Below are positions 43,185 to 52,800 of a stretch of DNA of 64,000 bases, piece after piece. The notes beneath the pieces were generated by a model that saw nothing but the letters and a program-made list of their open reading frames with translations, ran no database searches and was not told where the DNA came from. Where the stretch lies: the NCBI GenBank assembly GCA_963835165.1, contig CAWIGD010000018.1:124001-188000 (forward strand), written 5' to 3'. How positions within the stretch are numbered: position 1 is the first letter of the stretch; each line of letters starts with the position of its first letter. This DNA is from VAZQ01 sp963835165. GTDB taxonomy: Bacteria > Pseudomonadota > Alphaproteobacteria > Rhizobiales > Xanthobacteraceae. A program made the position numbers and the translations under genes.

Positions 43185-43454
43185 ATGGACGAGCAACGCA
43201 TGGCCGGATTCATCACGGGCCTCAAATCGGTCGAGGAAGTGGAGGCCGGGATCTTCGAAGTTGTTGTCATCCTGCAGAGAGGGGCGACGGCGAAATTGCG
43301 GATGAATGCCTTCACGTTCCAGGCGTTCGTCACCAGGTTTATTCAGACGCCACGGCCGCAAAGCTGGCTGGATAAGCCGATTTACCTGCTGAAGAAACTC
43401 TTCAGGCCTTTGGGCGTCAGGGCGCCATTCAGGTATTCGCGAAAGCGGCAATAG
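43185..43454 (+). CDS. Small soluble protein of unknown function
   Basis: An 89-residue protein, MDEQRMAGFITGLKSVEEVEAGIFEVVVILQ..., with an amphipathic N-terminal half and a basic C-terminus (LLKKLFRPLGVRAPFRYSRKRQ). No signal peptide is seen. ATG 43185 has GGTGG a few bases upstream; the frame is open a little further upstream. A one-mismatch Crp-like box precedes it. No family is recognised. Confidence 0.58.
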   Translation: MDEQRMAGFITGLKSVEEVEAGIFEVVVILQRGATAKLRMNAFTFQAFVTRFIQTPRPQSWLDKPIYLLKKLFRPLGVRAPFRYSRKRQ

Positions 43455-43517
43455 CCGTTCTAGAGCTGACGCACGCGCTCCTGCGAAGCCATCTCGAAGC
43501 GCTCACGACTCCGCTTG

Positions 43518-43817
43518 TCATGGAAATTCGTGCCAAACCTGCATTTTTTCCAGGCCGTCGAATATCTGCAGGCTGAAGCCTCGGCTGGGAGGCGCGCCGG
43601 CGATCGGATCCCATGCTGTCCGCTGGGCGAGGAAACGTATTCCGAACGACTGGGTCAAGGGGCCCTGCCAATCGGCATAGGTTTTGGAACGAGTCGAGCC
43701 AGCCGCATCGCTGTCATGAGCAGACATCGGTCCGATCGCCTGCGCATGCAGGGTGTGGACCGTCGCCGCGGCAAGAGCGACAAGTGCCGCAATCGTCCAT
43801 TTGGTGTTCGCTTTCAT
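43518..43817 (-). CDS. Small exported protein of unknown function
   Basis: A 99-residue protein with a signal peptide (TKWTIAALVALAAATVHTLHAQA) and a mature part ending LQIFDGLEKMQVWHEFP. ATG 43817 is chosen because AGAGGATC lies upstream and the signal peptide begins there; the frame is open to 43934. No cysteines. It is not preceded by a clear Crp-like box, unlike most of its neighbours. Confidence 0.6.
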   Translation of the reverse strand: MKANTKWTIAALVALAAATVHTLHAQAIGPMSAHDSDAAGSTRSKTYADWQGPLTQSFGIRFLAQRTAWDPIAGAPPSRGFSLQIFDGLEKMQVWHEFP

Positions 43818-43917
43818 CGTGATCCTCTGGTCCATCACGGGCGACGTGGTTGTTTGCAAGCTCGGTCCGTGACTGCGGTATCGTCCGCCCGGGCAGGCGC
43901 AGACCCATCGCCCACTC

Positions 43918-44133
43918 TCAGATCGGGTCTTCAATCACTTGAATGAGAAGGTTTTGCTGATACACCCCGGAGTGAAGCCCGGGAAAAGTGGGTGCAACCT
44001 CGGTCGCCGCGGCAGTCGGCTCCTGCTCGAACCCGTTGACCCGCCCCTGAAACAAAGCCGTGGCCCCAGCCCACATGGCGAAAGCGATGCCTGCTCTGAG
44101 CAGGATCGTCTTCGAGATGGAATGGATCGTCAT
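43918..44133 (-). CDS. Small membrane or exported protein, unknown
   Basis: A 71-residue protein starting MTIHSISKTILLRAGIAFAMWAGATALFQG, a single hydrophobic segment that could be an anchor or signal, followed by a short acidic tail with LLIQVIEDPI. ATG 44133 has only a weak AAGAAAG site. It lies downstream of the 44529 gene on the same strand (111 bases), so it may share that gene's promoter and Crp-like box. Confidence 0.5.
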   Translation of the reverse strand: MTIHSISKTILLRAGIAFAMWAGATALFQGRVNGFEQEPTAAATEVAPTFPGLHSGVYQQNLLIQVIEDPI

Positions 44134-44244
44134 CGGACGTTCTTTCTTGATTGCTGTGTGGACCTCACGACCGATCGTGAGATAGACGGCGGTCGTGTTG
44201 GCCGATGTGTTGGCGGTCACACAAAGATGAGTTCGGGTTATTGC

Positions 44245-44529
44245 TCAATCCGTGGAACGCAGCATGACCGTCCTGATCCGCCCCAGCGCTTTTTGTCGTT
44301 TGAGGTCGAGCTGGGCGTCTGACAGCAGGGTCTCGTATCGACTCGTGAGCTTGGACAACTGCTCGCGGGTTTCCGGCGCCAGGACCTTGGCCCGTTCCAC
44401 CGTGGTGGCTACCCGTTCCAGGTACGCCACATCCTCGTGCGGTTTGTAGCCGGGATTCAGCGCGGCCACGCCGCCGATTGCAGCAGCAAGCGCAATTCCG
44501 ATCACGACTTGAGCGATGCCGTTTGTCAT
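44245..44529 (-). CDS. Small membrane-anchored protein with helical domain, unknown
   Basis: A 94-residue protein with an N-terminal membrane segment (AQVVIGIALAAAIGGVAAL) and a charged helical part (YLERVATTVERAKVLAPETREQLSKLTSRYETLL). ATG 44529 has GGAGGGG five bases upstream. A perfect Crp-like box is centred 67 bases upstream. No family recognised. Confidence 0.68.
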   Translation of the reverse strand: MTNGIAQVVIGIALAAAIGGVAALNPGYKPHEDVAYLERVATTVERAKVLAPETREQLSKLTSRYETLLSDAQLDLKRQKALGRIRTVMLRSTD

Positions 44530-44588
44530 GGTCCCCTCCATCAACGATTTGTGATGGGGGCAACCTAGGGACATGACCGCAATCAGGA

Positions 44589-44604
44589 TGTGATCACCAT
44601 CACA
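44589..44604. promoter_or_regulatory. Crp-like box TGTGA-TCACCA-TCACA
   Basis: A perfect half-site match, centred 67 bases upstream of the minus-strand ATG at 44529. Confidence 0.72.
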
Positions 44605-44935
44605 ACAACTCCGATTTTTTCCTCGGCGATTCGTGGCCTGACATTGGTGAGAGCCGAACGCACGCGAGCTGCTCTGGCGGCTAAGACGATGCGCCGACAA
44701 ACTGGAGCGCGTTCTTGCTGGCCGCGACGATGAAGGTGTGCCGTGAACGGCTGCCGGCAAATGCGAATCGGCATGGACGTGAGCCTCTGGCCATTTCCTT
44801 CGTGGGCGTGACCACCTGCACCGGCGCGAAAGCGTATTGTTGTGACGACAGTCACAGCCCCTCCCTGCATCGCGTGAATACAGTCCGCCATCGTCAGGGG
44901 GGCGGATGCGCCCCAAAGCTCAGGGAGAGACTGTC
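44605..44935. other. Divergent promoter region, Crp-like box near the plus-strand gene
   Basis: This region of about 330 bases separates the 44529 (minus) and 44936 (plus) genes. Apart from the boxes at its two ends, no gene or other structure is supported. Confidence 0.5.
44841..44856. promoter_or_regulatory. Crp-like box TGTGA-CGACAG-TCACA
   Basis: A perfect half-site match, centred 88 bases upstream of the ATG at 44936. Confidence 0.72.
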
Positions 44936-45190
44936 ATGACCAAGATTCGCAGTGGAGTGTTTGGTGCGCTCGTGTTCCTCGTCAGCGCGCTTCCGACAGC
45001 GGCGTTTGCCGAGTTCAAGCCGACGGCCGCACAACGCTCTGCGTGCATGGGCGATGCGATGAGCCTGTGCAGCTCCGTCCTCATGAATATGGACCGCGTC
45101 CTCTCATGCCTGTCATCGAAGAAATCCCAGCTCAGCACAGGGTGCCGGTCGCAATTCGAGGCCGGCAAGGGTGCCGTTGCACAAAAGTGA
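44936..45190 (+). CDS. Small exported four-cysteine protein
   Basis: An 84-residue protein with a signal peptide (GVFGALVFLVSALPTAAFA) and a mature part with four cysteines in the pattern QRSACMGDAMSLC ... VLSCLSSKKSQLSTGC, resembling Cys-rich-repeat rhizobial hypotheticals. Two disulfides are likely in the periplasm. ATG 44936 has AGGGAGAGA upstream. A perfect Crp-like box precedes it. Function unknown. Confidence 0.78.
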   Translation: MTKIRSGVFGALVFLVSALPTAAFAEFKPTAAQRSACMGDAMSLCSSVLMNMDRVLSCLSSKKSQLSTGCRSQFEAGKGAVAQK

Positions 45191-45788
45191 CGGATTGAAA
45201 CCGCTTCGTACGACCAACTGGATCAGGCGCAAGTGGTGCGCGCCTGACGACGGAGATACGCCATGCTGCTCGCTACGATCTTGCGTGTAATCAGGCTGCC
45301 AAGTTGTGCACGTCCAAGCAGGACGCTTCCCGCCGATGCATCAGGAAGCAGGACGGACCGCCCCAGCTCCATTCCGCGCTGGAAACCGGTGCGAGGGGCC
45401 GCTTCGGAACCGCATTGCACCGACGCCGGTTTCAATTCGGCCGGCGACGGCAAGACTGAAATCGCCGTTGCATAGACAATCGCACGGGCTTCATCGCGGC
45501 CTTCGGTGCGATGCAGATCGACTTGTTGCCGCAGAGACGCTGTACCGGCGGGCGCGCACTAGCCGCAAGCATCATCGCGTTCGGTCGACGCGCACGCTCA
45601 GACTGCGCCCTGATTTATTCCGCGCCATATCTGCGATTCGCTGCACTAGTCCAATCGCCCTAAATTTGGCGTTGAACCGATAGTCCTCTCGACGATTGCC
45701 ATTCGTCCTTTTCGTGTTGACGGTCACATCGCGCCTCCAGCCGATGACTTATCCTCCACTGCAGAAAGCTTTGACAGGAGGATATCCC
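45191..45788. other. Intergenic, no supported gene
   Basis: This 598-base gap holds only Arg-rich or repetitive open frames. One plus-strand frame from ATG 45263 has a GGAG box, but its 70-residue product has no protein-like pattern. A degenerate Crp-like half site (GGTCACA) lies at 45722-45728, 60 bases before the hydrolase start, with a poor partner half. Confidence 0.45.
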
Positions 45789-47606
45789 GTGCGCGCGCTC
45801 ACCTCGACGCAATCCCGTCGCAACTCCTCTCGGGGCCTCATCGCGGGCGCCGTCTTGGCGCTCACGTTGTCGGCCCAGACCGGCGCCTCTGCCCAAATCA
45901 ATACGCCACCGGCCAACACGCAAGTCATTGCCCCAAAGCAGGTCGGGTCCTGGACGGTGATCGGATGGAGCCAGGGCTATTGCGCCGGTGAGAGGCCGTT
46001 GCCCGGTGCCGCAGGCGGGGGAGCCACATTGCAGTTCGTTCTTGCCCGCTTTCAGGCCGGCTATCGTCTGGCCCTCGGCTCCCAGGAGTGGGAGCTGAAG
46101 CCGCAGACGACCTTTCCGATCGAGTTGATCGCGCAGCCGGTGCTGCGCAGCGACGCGAGCGCCATCGTCGTCGGCCCGAAACTGGTGGTGATCGAACTTG
46201 GCGCTGACGGACAGTTTGTGCGCAAGCTGGCGTCGGTGCCGATGATCGAAGTCAAAGCGGCGCAGGCCACGTTCAAACTGCCACTGGAAGGATTCGCCGA
46301 GGCGCTGACGGAGGTCGATGCCTGCTTCGCCGCGCTCAAGCGGCCGGTATCCAATCCGTTCGCCGCGCCCGAGGGCAAACCATCGGCCGTACTGCCCAAG
46401 AGCGTCATTCCCGTGGCCAGCGCCGCGCCCGAGGACGCGACGCCGATCAAGGCTGCCAAGATCGAACCCGCCCGCGTTCCGTCGGGCGCGGCTCCTCCCA
46501 CCACGATCCTCGACAACGAATTGCTCGAGGAGCGGACGTTCCTGACGGTTCAAAACGAGAAGGGGCGCTTCCGGCTGGAAGCGCTGGTCGTACGGCCGGC
46601 GAAGGCGGAAGGCCGTCTTCCGATCGCGTTGATTACCCACGGCAAGAACGCCAAAGCCGCGGAGAACCAGGCGCTGCGCGCCGATATGATGTTGCCCCAG
46701 GCGCGCGATTTCGCCGCCCGCGGCTGGCTCGCCGTGGTCGTATTGCGGCGCGGCTACGGCCAGTCAGATGGCCTGCCCGGCGTGTCCCGCGGCGCGGCCT
46801 ACATGGCCTGCGAGAATGCCGATCTGGCCCGCGGCTTCGAGATCGAGGCTGACGATCTTGATGGCGCGCTCAAGGTTGTCGCGGCACGGCCGGACGCCGA
46901 CGGTACGCGCGCGATCGCAATCGGTCAGTCGCTTGGCGGTGGCGTCGTGCTCGCATTCGCGGCCCGCCGGCCCGCCGGCCTGCTCGGCGTCGTCAACGTG
47001 TCCGGCGGCGCATGGAGGACAAACGGGGACGGCAACATATGCGAGCATGCCGACCTGGTGGCGGCGATGGCGACGTTCGGTTCCCGTACGCGCATCCCGA
47101 CGCTTTGGCTCTATGCGGAAAACGACAGCCTGTTTCCTCCGGAACTCGTCACCCGGATGCGCGATGCCTATGCCGCCGCCGGTGGCCGCGCCGAACTGCG
47201 GATGTTTCCGCCGGTCGTGCATGATGGTCACCGTCTGTTCGCCGATTTCAGTGGGCGCGTGAAATGGCTGCGCGCCGTCGACGGTTTCCTGCAGACCCAC
47301 AGCATGCCCAATGCGAATCTCGCCCGTGCCGAGATGGTGATGAGCACGACCAAATTGGCAGCGCGCGCGCGACCGGTGGTCGAAGAATATCTCTCTACTC
47401 CGGCGCCCAAGCTTCTGGTTGCGACGCCTTCCGGCGCGGGCGCTTATTGGGTTGCGAATCCAAACGATATCGATGGAGCCCGCAAACGGCTGCTGACGAA
47501 TTGCCGGGAGAGATCCGGTTCGGAGTGCACGGTCGTGATGGAGAATAATGAGCTCGTCCGTCCCCTCGTAACCGGTGCGATCACACCGGTGGTGACCGCG
47601 CGTTGA
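45789..47606 (+). CDS. Exported alpha/beta-hydrolase (dienelactone-hydrolase-like)
   Basis: A 605-residue protein with a signal peptide (RGLIAGAVLALTLSAQTGASAQ), an N-terminal domain without assigned family (about 40-270; GSWTVIGWSQGYCAGERPLP, Ala/Pro-rich stretch) and a C-terminal alpha/beta-hydrolase domain (about 275-540). The nucleophile elbow is AIAIGQSLGGGVVLA; IALITHGKNAKAAENQ forms the oxyanion region, PTLWLYAENDSLFP carries the likely Asp, and PVVHDGHRLF the His. GTG 45789 is chosen because AGGAGG lies seven bases upstream and a signal peptide begins there. Likely an esterase or peptidase of unknown substrate. Confidence 0.82.
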   Translation: MRALTSTQSRRNSSRGLIAGAVLALTLSAQTGASAQINTPPANTQVIAPKQVGSWTVIGWSQGYCAGERPLPGAAGGGATLQFVLARFQAGYRLALGSQEWELKPQTTFPIELIAQPVLRSDASAIVVGPKLVVIELGADGQFVRKLASVPMIEVKAAQATFKLPLEGFAEALTEVDACFAALKRPVSNPFAAPEGKPSAVLPKSVIPVASAAPEDATPIKAAKIEPARVPSGAAPPTTILDNELLEERTFLTVQNEKGRFRLEALVVRPAKAEGRLPIALITHGKNAKAAENQALRADMMLPQARDFAARGWLAVVVLRRGYGQSDGLPGVSRGAAYMACENADLARGFEIEADDLDGALKVVAARPDADGTRAIAIGQSLGGGVVLAFAARRPAGLLGVVNVSGGAWRTNGDGNICEHADLVAAMATFGSRTRIPTLWLYAENDSLFPPELVTRMRDAYAAAGGRAELRMFPPVVHDGHRLFADFSGRVKWLRAVDGFLQTHSMPNANLARAEMVMSTTKLAARARPVVEEYLSTPAPKLLVATPSGAGAYWVANPNDIDGARKRLLTNCRERSGSECTVVMENNELVRPLVTGAITPVVTAR

Positions 47607-47791
47607 ATAGCGATGGGAGCAGCCAGCGTCGGCACGCCGGCCCAAACTTGGGCGCAACTCGCGCCGCCAGCCGCGAACCGCCCCGCTGAACCTGGCTCCT
47701 GATCTCGTTGCGACGCGGTGCGGCCGTTTTGAGAATCTCCGCCCAGGGCCTAGCATCGGATTGGCGTGATCGTGACGGGACCGAGGCAGTC

Positions 47792-49780
47792 ATGCGGGGC
47801 CAGCACTCAGGGACGGAAGCCGCGCAAGGGCACACGGCCGGCGATGGCGCTCCTAAGGCTTCGCCGACCGACCATGTCGGCTACGCAAATCTCCTTGGCC
47901 AGGTGGATCTGTTCTTGGGTCTTGAAAGGGTAACCCTCGCCAAGCTCGCAGCCCACCTCGAACCGCTGTTCTACTCCTCAGGCTCGGTCATCTTCAGGCA
48001 GGCGGAACCTGGAGATGCCTTCTATCTGGTCGCGACCGGATCGGTAGGCGTCTACTCCACCGGCCGAAGCAGTGCGGCGGAGACCCGGGTGAAAACCCTC
48101 CAGGCCGGCGAACCATTCGGGGAAATGGCCCTTCTCACCAACAGCCCGAGGACCGCCACCATCAAGGCCGAGACCGATTGCGAGGTTCTGCGTTTGGACC
48201 GCAACTCCTTTCTCGATCTCGTGCGCGAGCAGCCGAGCGTCGCGCTCTCGATCGCGGCCACCCTCAGCCGCCGCCTGGCAGCCATGCTGGATCAGCCGGA
48301 GGCGGTCGACGCAGCGGTGGCTCCCGTGGCTGCGCATGCCGATGGTGAGACCTTGGCGGTTGCCGCACGGCTGCGATGGCGGCCGGGGCGGGGGATGCTG
48401 GCTCTGGCGGCGGCTCTGGTCATGTTGGCGCTAGGCTGGGCCCTGCCTCCGCCGGCAGGGCTGTCGGCGCCTGCGTGGCATGCGCTGGTCGTGCTGTTGG
48501 CGGCGCTGCCGGCACTCATGCTGGACGCGTTGTTGGAAGGCGTGCTCGCCCTGTTGATTGCCGGGGGCTGGGTCCTGCTCGGCGTCACCACACCCGACGT
48601 CGCTCTCACCGGCTTCGCCAGCACCAATTGGGTGCTCGTTGTCGCCGTGCTCATCATCGGCGCCGCCATCACTTCGACCGGCGTGCTCTATCGGCTCGCG
48701 CTGGAAAGCATCGCCCATATGCGGGGTGGGTTCCCCGGCGAAGTGACGGCGCTTTCGCTTGCTGGATTGTTGATCGGTCCGGCGGTGCCGAATGGCACCA
48801 GCCGCGTGATCATGATCGCGCCCATGTTGCAGGAACTGGTCGAGGCGCTGGGCTATCGTACGCAGTCCAAGGCCGCCGCCGGTTTGGCCATGGCGGTTCT
48901 GATCGGGTTCGGCCAGATGGCAGCGGTATTTCTCACCAGTTCAAACACGGCAATGTTGGTGCTGGCGGTGCTGCCGGCCGGCGCGCGCGACGACGTGAAC
49001 TGGATTACTTGGGCCCTCTATGGCGCGCCCACGAACATCATTCTTTTCTTCGGGTTGGTTGCCTCCATTATCTGGCTCTATCGGCCGCCGGCAACCGAGC
49101 GGCAGGCTTCGAGCAAGCGTGCAGCCTCGCTCGCGCTGCAGCGGGCGCTGCTCGGCCCGATGTCGCGCGAGGAGAAGATCGCGCTCGGTGTCGGTATCGG
49201 CATGCTCGTGGGCTTCATGACTCAGCCTCTACACGGCGTGGATCCGTCCTGGATTGCCGTTCTGGCGGCCGGCGTGCTGGCGGCAACACACGTTGTGACT
49301 GTGAACACCTTGCGAGCTGTGAATTGGAATTTCGCGCTGCTGTTCGGCGTCCTTATCAGCCTTACGACCGTGTTCGGACACACGGGCCTCGATCGCTGGA
49401 TGGCGGATTTGGTCACCGCGAATGCCGGCGGCTTGATGGCGTCGCCCACCTTGTTCGTCGTCGCCTTGACCCTGCTTTGCTTTGCGACCAGCTTTGTTGT
49501 GCGGTGGCAGGCGGCAGCGCCGCTCATCACCATCGCGCTTGCTCCCGTCGCGAGCGCATCCGGCATGCATCCCTTCATCGTCGGCCTGGTTGCCGTTATT
49601 GCCTGCAACGGCTTCTTCCTGCCATATCAGAGCACCGCGTATCTTGCCCTCTGCTCCGGCACCGCAGGCAAGCTCTTCACGCACCGTCAGGTCGTGCCGA
49701 CGGCGCTCGCATACGGGGCCTGGACCCTTGTCGCGGTCGTTCTCAGCGTTCCGGTGTGGCGGATGATGGGCCTGATCTAG
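47792..49780 (+). CDS. Cyclic-nucleotide-binding domain fused to SLC13/DASS-type transporter
   Basis: A 662-residue fusion. Residues about 35-150 form a cNMP-binding domain whose phosphate-binding cassette FGEMALLTNSPRTATIKA keeps Glu111, Arg120 and Thr121. A linker leads to about 11 membrane segments with divalent-anion:sodium symporter (SLC13/CitT-like) character, including two SNT-type tips (FASTNWVLVVAV and FLTSSNTAMLVLAVL) and NGFFLPYQSTAY. It would import or export dicarboxylate, sulfate or a related anion, gated by a cyclic nucleotide. ATG 47792 lacks a strong ribosome site; the frame is open to 47708. Confidence 0.87.
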   Translation: MRGQHSGTEAAQGHTAGDGAPKASPTDHVGYANLLGQVDLFLGLERVTLAKLAAHLEPLFYSSGSVIFRQAEPGDAFYLVATGSVGVYSTGRSSAAETRVKTLQAGEPFGEMALLTNSPRTATIKAETDCEVLRLDRNSFLDLVREQPSVALSIAATLSRRLAAMLDQPEAVDAAVAPVAAHADGETLAVAARLRWRPGRGMLALAAALVMLALGWALPPPAGLSAPAWHALVVLLAALPALMLDALLEGVLALLIAGGWVLLGVTTPDVALTGFASTNWVLVVAVLIIGAAITSTGVLYRLALESIAHMRGGFPGEVTALSLAGLLIGPAVPNGTSRVIMIAPMLQELVEALGYRTQSKAAAGLAMAVLIGFGQMAAVFLTSSNTAMLVLAVLPAGARDDVNWITWALYGAPTNIILFFGLVASIIWLYRPPATERQASSKRAASLALQRALLGPMSREEKIALGVGIGMLVGFMTQPLHGVDPSWIAVLAAGVLAATHVVTVNTLRAVNWNFALLFGVLISLTTVFGHTGLDRWMADLVTANAGGLMASPTLFVVALTLLCFATSFVVRWQAAAPLITIALAPVASASGMHPFIVGLVAVIACNGFFLPYQSTAYLALCSGTAGKLFTHRQVVPTALAYGAWTLVAVVLSVPVWRMMGLI

Positions 49781-49883
49781 TCGGGGGCGTTACAAGGCCC
49801 TGGCCCGATAACATTGAATCGTGCTCAACTTGCGCCCGTCGCCCTCGTGCGGGGACTTTGGCAAGACCTGCTGTGGAGACCGC

Positions 49884-52800
49884 GTGCAGACGACGCTGCT
49901 CGGTTTCGCGATTGCGATCATCCTGGCGCTCGTGGCAGCGCTGGTGGGACCCATTTTCATCGATTGGGGCAGATATCGCGGCGAGTTCGAGGCCAGGGCA
50001 AGCCGCCTGACCGGGCTCGACTTCCGCGTCACGGGCGCAATCGATGCCCGTTTGCTTCCGACCCCGACCCTCATGCTGCAAGGCGTCGAGTTTGGTCGAC
50101 CCGACGACGACAGCAAGGTACGGGCACGCGCTTTGCGTATCGAGTTTGCGCTGGGGGCCTTGGTGCGCGGCGCATGGCGCATCGCCGACGCTCGGCTCGA
50201 GGCACCGGAACTCACGGCCGGACTCGATCCCAGCGGTCATCTGTCTTGGCCGGTCCCGAAGCTTGGCTTCGACCTCGACGGGGTTGCGATCGAACGGCTG
50301 AATATCGAGGACGGCCGTGCCGAGCTCGTCGACGCCGCGAGCGACTCCCGTCTCGTGCTCGACAAGGTGGAATTCCATGGCGAACTACGCTCGCTGGCAG
50401 GGCCGGTCAAAGGCGATGGCTCCTTCGTCGTCGCCGGCCAAGCTTATCCCTATCGCGTCTCCACCAGCCGCGTCGCGGATGACGGCGGCGTCAAGGTGCG
50501 GCTCGCGGTCGAGCCGGTCGATGCTCCGCTGACTGCGGAAGCGGACCTGACGATTTCGATCGAGCGCGGCACGCCGCGATTCGAAGGCGGCATTCAAGTC
50601 ACGCGCGCGGTGGGCCGCGCACCTGCGGGCGCCCCGTCGCTCATTATCGACTCCTGGCGCGTCACCAGCCGCGTCAAAGGCGACGGCACAGCGGCGGTGC
50701 TCGATCAGATCGAATTGCAGTACGGGCCGGACGACCGGGCAATCAAGCTCAAGGGCAAAGCCAATCTGACGTTCGGACGGCGGCCGGAGGTGAACGGCGT
50801 GTTGTCGTCGCCCCAGATCGACCTCGACCGTGTCCTTGGCCTGCCCGAGGCGACCCGCCGGCGGCCGCTGGAGGCGATCAAGACATTGGCCGAGTCCTTC
50901 ATCGCGGCATCGCGGCTACCCGTCCCCACGATGCTCAGCATCGGCGTCGAGAACGTCACGCTCGGCGGTGCAATGCTCGCGCGCGTCGGCGCCGATGTGA
51001 AGACCGACGCCGACGGCGTGGACATCCAGCGACTGGAGTTGCGCGCGCCAGGGGCCACGCAGGTGCGGGTCAGCGGACGACTTCGCAACGCACCGACAGG
51101 CACGCGGTTCGAGGGAACGACCAGGATCGAGGCCGGCGATCCGCGCGCGCTCATTGCCTGGCTGACCGACCGCACCGAGCAGCAGGAGACGGCCGCCGGG
51201 CCGTGGAAGGTTGGGGCCGATGTTACGCTCGGCGGCGACGCGATCGCCATCGAGCGACTCAAGCTCGAGCTTGACCGCATGACCGTCGAGGGACGCGCGG
51301 CGTATGCCTGGGCGAACGACGAGCGGCCGGCGCGACTCGACGCCGCCATCACCGCGCCTGAAATCGATCTCGACCGCGTCAATGCTCTGAGCAAGGCGTT
51401 GCTCGGGGGCGCGGCATTCGACTGGCCGCGCGATGTCACGCTCTCGCTCAAGATTGGTCGTGCCATTGTCGCCGGTGTCGAGGCGAAGCAGACCGATGTG
51501 AACATGCGTATCGGTGCGAACGGGATCGAGATCGAGCGACTAGCCATCGCAGACCTCGGTGGCGCCGCGCTCGCCGTCAAAGCGCAGATCGACACGAAGG
51601 CGCAGACGCCGCGCGGCGCGTTGACGGTCGACTTCGACGCGCGAAGCCTCGATGGTCTGGTGATCCTGTTGGAAAAGTTCGCTCCGCAGGCAGCCGAGCA
51701 ACTTCGGGTCTCGGCGGGACGCCTGACCCCGGTGTCGTTGCGCGCTTCGTTCGCAGTCGATCAAGGCCCAGCGGGGAGCGCGTTGGCGAACGCCACGTTC
51801 AAGGTCGATGGCCGCGCCGGCGCCTCCCGCATTGCGCTGCAAGGCGATGTCGGCACCGCCAGCGATGCCGGGAAGCTCGACGTCGCGGCGCTCGGGGCCG
51901 CTCAGGTGAATCTCAGCGGGCGTGTGGACGCCGATGAGGGCGTAGCATTGATGGATTTGGTCGGCCTCGACCGTTTCATCGCAGTCGACAAGCGGCCCGG
52001 GCGTCTGACGCTGACGGCGAAAGGACAGCTCGGCGGCGATCTTGTGGTCGACGGCCAGCTTGCCGTCGGGGCGCTCGGCATCTCGGCCAACGGTAGCTTG
52101 CGTGTTTCGGATCGTGCCGGGCCGAGCGCAGGCCTCAATCTCAAAATCGTCAACGCCAATATCCGTTCGCCGCGACCGTCCGCGGCCGATCGCTCCGCCG
52201 AGCTGTTGCCAACCTCGGTGAGCGCGAGCGTCGATCTCACCGAAGCGACGTTGTTCACCGAGGTAGCCGGGACGGTCGCGGGAACGAGCGTCGCCGGACG
52301 GCTGGTTTTGAGGAACCAGCAACCGATGACGGTTGATGGCGACATCGAGATCGGCACGTTGGACCTGCCGGCCGCGATCGCCGTGGCGATCGGAATACCG
52401 GCGCAGGCGACGGGCACGACCGCGAGCACGGGCGCGGGCACTCTTAAGGCGCTTGGGCTCTGGTTGGCTGAACCATTCGAGCGAGGATTGCTGCGCGTCG
52501 GCGGGCAGCTGGCAGTGAAAGCCGCAAACGTGCCGCTCACGCCGAAGCTCGCGGCGCGCGACGTCCGGGGCGTGCTGCGCATCGGGGAATCCCAACTGGC
52601 GTTGCAGGTGATCGAAGGAAGCATGGCGGGCGGCCGCATGGCGGGCGAACTGATTTTCCTGCGCCAGGGCGAGGGATTGATCGCGCGCAGCCGCATCAGG
52701 CTCACTGATGCCAACGCCGCCGAAATGCTCCCCGGCGACGGATTGATCTCCGGCCGGCTTGCGTTCGACGTCAGCGCCGAGGGGACCGGAATGAGTGCGG

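Noticed and set aside
45263..45475. Possible 70-residue gene with a GGAG box
   Set aside because: Composition is not protein-like and no conserved segment is visible; kept as intergenic.
45713..45728. Possible Crp-like box upstream of the hydrolase
   Set aside because: Only one half site (TCACA) is good; the other matches three of five bases.
48376..50010. Plus-strand frame of 544 codons
   Set aside because: Shifted frame of the transporter gene; Arg/Ala-rich, no membrane segments or motifs.
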